In this document: piece by piece, positions 60,703-64,000 of the stretch | Numbering within the stretch: position 1 is the first letter of the stretch | How the letters are laid out: each line of letters opens with the position of its first letter | Assembly (NCBI RefSeq): GCF_021155765.1 | Contig: NC_060107.1 | Location: 16,354,501 to 16,418,500 of the forward strand | Source of the DNA: Diprion similis | Taxonomy: Eukaryota; Arthropoda; Insecta; Hymenoptera; Diprionidae | DNA length: 64,000 nt | Reading direction: 5' to 3' | Program-made: the position numbers and the translations under genes | The notes under the pieces: generated by a model | Seen by the model: the letters and a program-made list of their open reading frames with translations, nothing else | What the model was told of the DNA's origin: nothing | Databases searched by the model: none

Positions 60703-60760
60703 GGAACGGTGGAACGCATGGCCAAGCGTTCCGCCGTTCCGTCGTTCCGTCATTCGTCTA
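60703..60760. repeat. GC-rich hairpin with a CGTTCCGTC tandem tail
   Basis: GGAACGGTGGAACGC is followed by a short loop (ATGGCCAA) and GCGTTCCGCCGTTCC, a 15-base stem with one mismatch. Further CGTTCCGTC copies follow. It is isolated in AT-rich DNA. Confidence 0.65.
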
Positions 60761-60804
60761 CGGACGTTTTACGAAATCGCGATAGTAAATTCGACGAATT
60801 CATG

Positions 60805-60875
60805 CCATTTCTTTACGTTTGCATCAAATGAAAATCTATTGGAGTATTTTTGTTCAGAATAGTGTATAAAATGCG
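60805..60875. repeat. Fragment of the hairpin element family 3
   Basis: TTTGCATCAAATGAAAATCT and AGTATTTTTGTTCAGAAT match the central part of the palindrome at 21905-22180 nearly base for base. Confidence 0.65.
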
Positions 60876-62192
60876 CGACGTGTCAGTGCGTGTCAGATAA
60901 GAAAACAAAACACTGCAGCGAACGTCAAGCAGTAGCGGGGATATTATTGAATGTCTAATTTGCCGCTTATGCGTTATTGGTCAATCGAAATTGCATTTTG
61001 GCGCGTTATTTGAAATTTCAAATTGACTATGACTAATCGTATTGCATTATTTTCAAGAGACTTGAGGAAAATAAAAGATACGTGGCTTCCGCTTATCGTT
61101 AGTACCTTCCTCCCCTTAATGTAGTCCATAAGTAGCTTCCTATCACAGCTGTAAGACCGATGTCGAGAATCCACATTCCCTGAAAATGTAAAAGAAAGTT
61201 GTAGAGTATGAATCAATATTCCTTTCAAGTTCAGATCGTTGCCACTGTTTGACCGAAGGTCGTGGTGCAATTTGAAGAAAATTATCTCATAAAATTTTGA
61301 GAAAAATATTTACCCATTCGCCGAAGCTATTTCTGTATGAAATTTAATTATTTTCTTGCTTGTATTCGCATACACGTAAAAGTCATTTTTATCACGTGAA
61401 CACGAGTGCAAACTGCAGTAAAATTATTTTACAAATAATTGGTACATAGGTGCATAATATATATTTATCGAGTTGTTATATATATATATATTATACAGAA
61501 ACCCAAAAATAGAAAATACGGAAATGGTAAACAAAAGTTGAGAAGTCGATGTTTATTCAAAATACAGTTAATTATAAATTTAATAAATTTGGATTGTATA
61601 ACATTTAAATTGACAAGGTCAAAATGGCAATATTGAAATGACTATTGAAAATGAAGTAATTATCTATTTTGAGTGAATTTGTAAAAACTAGTCCTTTCCG
61701 AACAAAATCATTCATCTAGATTTTCAACAATTTTGAGTAGCGATTTTATCTATACTTAAGCTTTTGTTTACTATTGCCTTATTCGTTATTTTTATATTTT
61801 AAATACGTCTTCGTAGCTTGCGCGTATAATTATTTCACAAATTAAATACCAAATGAACGACTATCTTGTGACATAAAATCAAGACAAAATATCGATTTTT
61901 GGGAAACCAATCTCATTAATAAGTAGATTTAGGTCAGTACCTTTGAGTATGTAAAGAAAGATGATACCTGCCGATTGATTTTTTCAACTTTTCACTAACC
62001 TCACTGTTATTATGCACTCGTACTGAAGCAATATCTGTATTATTATTAATACACGGTGTATACCTGGCTGATAGTGAGTAAAGCGAGGAGTAAAGTGGAC
62101 AAATGCATCGATATTTAATATCAGCCTTGACATTTCAACGCGACTAAAAGCATAATATCTTGTGCTCGATACTCGTTGCACTGTGTAATATA

Positions 62193-62260
62193 TGGGGCAT
62201 TCCACGCCAGATTTTTCCAATCCCCCTCCTCCCTCTGACGCTTCCAGACTTTCTTAAATG
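62193..62260. repeat. Solo terminal fragment of the 35148-type foldback family
   Basis: A TATATGGGGCATTCCACGCC end resembles GGGGCGTTCCATGCC at 35154, again beside a TA-rich flank. No opposite terminus was found. Confidence 0.4.
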
Positions 62261-63168
62261 ATAATATTTTGACAGTGATTGTAACATTTCTTAAGATTAT
62301 AAAAAAGACTACATGAATTCGTTCGCCAAAACCTAGAATATTTTAACCAAAATCGAAGTGGGTAGGCAAAAATTTTATTTAATATTTTTTTAACTAACTG
62401 ATCATTTTTTTTTTTTTTTAAGTCACTTTAATTTTTTTTTAATCCTCAGGGTCCGATATATCTTTTCTGATACAACAACAATCTTCACATTTTGAATAAA
62501 ATTTCTAATGGAAGGATAAAAAAAAAAATTTAAAAAAAAAAAAAAAGATTTTGAATTTTGAATTTTTTTTTGAAAAAAAATTTTTCTACCGACACGTCTA
62601 TTAAGAAATCTGAAAAAAAAATTGAAATTCGAATCGTCATTCAAATACCCAATTTTTAATGAAATCATATCGATTCGTTCCGATCAATTATATATTCCAC
62701 TTTAACAAACTAACAATAAGTTAAACCTGATAAAAAAAATTCGATTTCAATTTTCAATCGAGGCAATTTTTTGACAACATTTTTTTTATTAATATATTTA
62801 CTCATAGGACACCGGAAAATCGAGGGTTGATATAATATTAATTTTAGTCTTGAATGAAAAAAAAGTATTTTTAACTTAGATTATTTCAATGTTTCATTTT
62901 TATAAATATAAATGAACCGTATAATAATTCAATAAGTATTCCGAATAATAATTTGTCAAGTCGAATCGCGAGTAGATTACAAAATATTGATTTGCAAAAA
63001 TAAACCTCAATCGATAAATGCAATTAAAACTTTTAATTTCAACTGAATGTGTTTGGTGTTTGTACAATCATAAGTTTTTTTTTATTACGATTATTGCCAA
63101 ATTAACTGCAATAAATATTGGAAACTTTGCATTCGCTGTTAGTTCTTTATTTCGACGGTGATTGAACA

Positions 63169-63502
63169 GTATTCCTACCTTTACCGACCGAGTGAATTCA
63201 CCCTTTTTCTTCGCATATTAAACAAATAAACGAATGGAAAGGGTTTACATTGAAATTTTGCAATACAAAGCATCTCAGCTATGTGCTTTTTGGTTCCCGA
63301 AATATGGGAATAGTAACACGTCTCAAAAAAAAAAAAACTACACATTTTTTTTAACCATTTTTGGGATATTATTAACTTTTCTGAATCCTGCTACGAAAGA
63401 GCGATGCACCGTTGAAATTTGAACCCCTTCCGGTGGCTTGTTTATTTTATTATATAGGAAGGAAAAAAGGTGAGTTTGCTCGGTCGGTAAAGGTAGGAGT
63501 AC
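63169..63502. mobile_element. MITE, CTACCTTTACCGACCGAG family, complete copy
   Basis: The left end GTATTCCTACCTTTACCGAC is mirrored by the right end, which reversed reads GTACTCCTACCTTTACCGAC. Similarity continues through CCGAG, CACC and ATAAACAA-like words for about 65 bases. The interior is non-coding. Confidence 0.85.
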
Positions 63503-64000
63503 CACATGAGTTTAAATATGCCTGACTCATCGGCTTGAGGAAATGTTTTAAATGCTCAATTTGTGGTGACCTTTATCTAGAATAACGTTCAGTCGTTGTG
63601 TGTTAATCGGCATTCTTTATCTATATTTTCCTGTAATAGCTGAAACGACGGATAAATTCTTGGAGAAAATAGAGTGTTTGAAATAACAACGTGTGAGACA
63701 TTTTCAAATTCATATCCCTTGGCAAGCTATGGTGAATAAAAAATATTTTCTACCCTTGCGAAAATGAAGAAAAAGATTTTTTTTCTCCTTCTGCTAATTT
63801 TTTAAAATTAACTTTTGTTATTTCGTTAGCTTTATTCAGTTATTTTTCATAAATCTTTCTTTACAAGTAGCTGATTTGAAAAAAAACTTACCGGCTTACA
63901 TGAATATCGTGATACCAAAATTGCTGGTGAATATAATTTTCTAGTATAGATATTGAGTGTATTGTTGAATCACGATTTTTTAAACACAAGTTTTTGACCA

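Larger units (their letters stand above)
57473..64000 (+). other. Flotillin-2 intron 1 (incomplete)
   Basis: AT-rich intronic sequence with several TIR elements listed separately, a TCTCG pentanucleotide run (57550-57573) and a C21 run (58267-58287). No exon or nested gene was recognised. Confidence 0.6.

Noticed and set aside
1..64000. CRISPR arrays, bacterial operons, rRNA and tRNA genes
   Set aside because: No regularly spaced repeats with unique spacers, no ribosome-binding-site/operon structure, and no tRNA A/B-box cloverleaf or rRNA was recognised by eye; a tRNA scan could overturn this.

Overview
The window is nuclear DNA from an arthropod, almost certainly an insect. It is AT-rich, gene-sparse and intron-rich, with GT-AG introns, homopolymer runs, microsatellites and many short terminal-inverted-repeat (TIR) elements. 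The protein sequences fit a hymenopteran best, but that is inference.

Left end (1-3.5 kb, + strand): the last exon of one gene and a complete four-exon neighbour. They appear to be tandem paralogues of a secreted, helical, cysteine-containing protein family that I do not recognise. From 3.5 to 29 kb no gene can be named. This stretch holds degenerate repeats, MITE-like elements, a tight cluster of nuclear-receptor half-sites (5.3-5.5 kb), an uncertain signal-peptide exon (11.4 kb) and a GC-rich promoter-like island (24.4-25.5 kb). A small Mutator-type transposase fragment lies at 29.4 kb.

Centre (31.9-53.8 kb, - strand): two well supported housekeeping genes in tandem. DYNC2LI1 (dynein-2 light intermediate chain, intraflagellar transport; 5 exons) ends at 31877 and starts near 36732. 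VPS54 (GARP tethering complex; 13 exons, all junctions resolved, 976 aa) runs from 53769 down to 43687. The 36.7-43.7 kb interval between them holds a 10-bp-period repeat and a small hAT-type element. Their introns hold long-TIR foldback elements and copies of a dispersed repeat.

Right end (53.9-64 kb): large palindromic elements, a frameshifted THAP-domain fragment on the + strand (about 54.93-55.20 kb), and the first coding exon of flotillin-2 (57424-57472, + strand), whose very long first intron runs off the window. The three named genes share no pathway or operon-like link beyond being housekeeping membrane-traffic, ciliary and raft genes.

All exon boundaries were set by hand from splice consensus, reading phase and remembered family sequence; no alignment was run. 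Intergenic stretches with nothing recognisable are listed as such.
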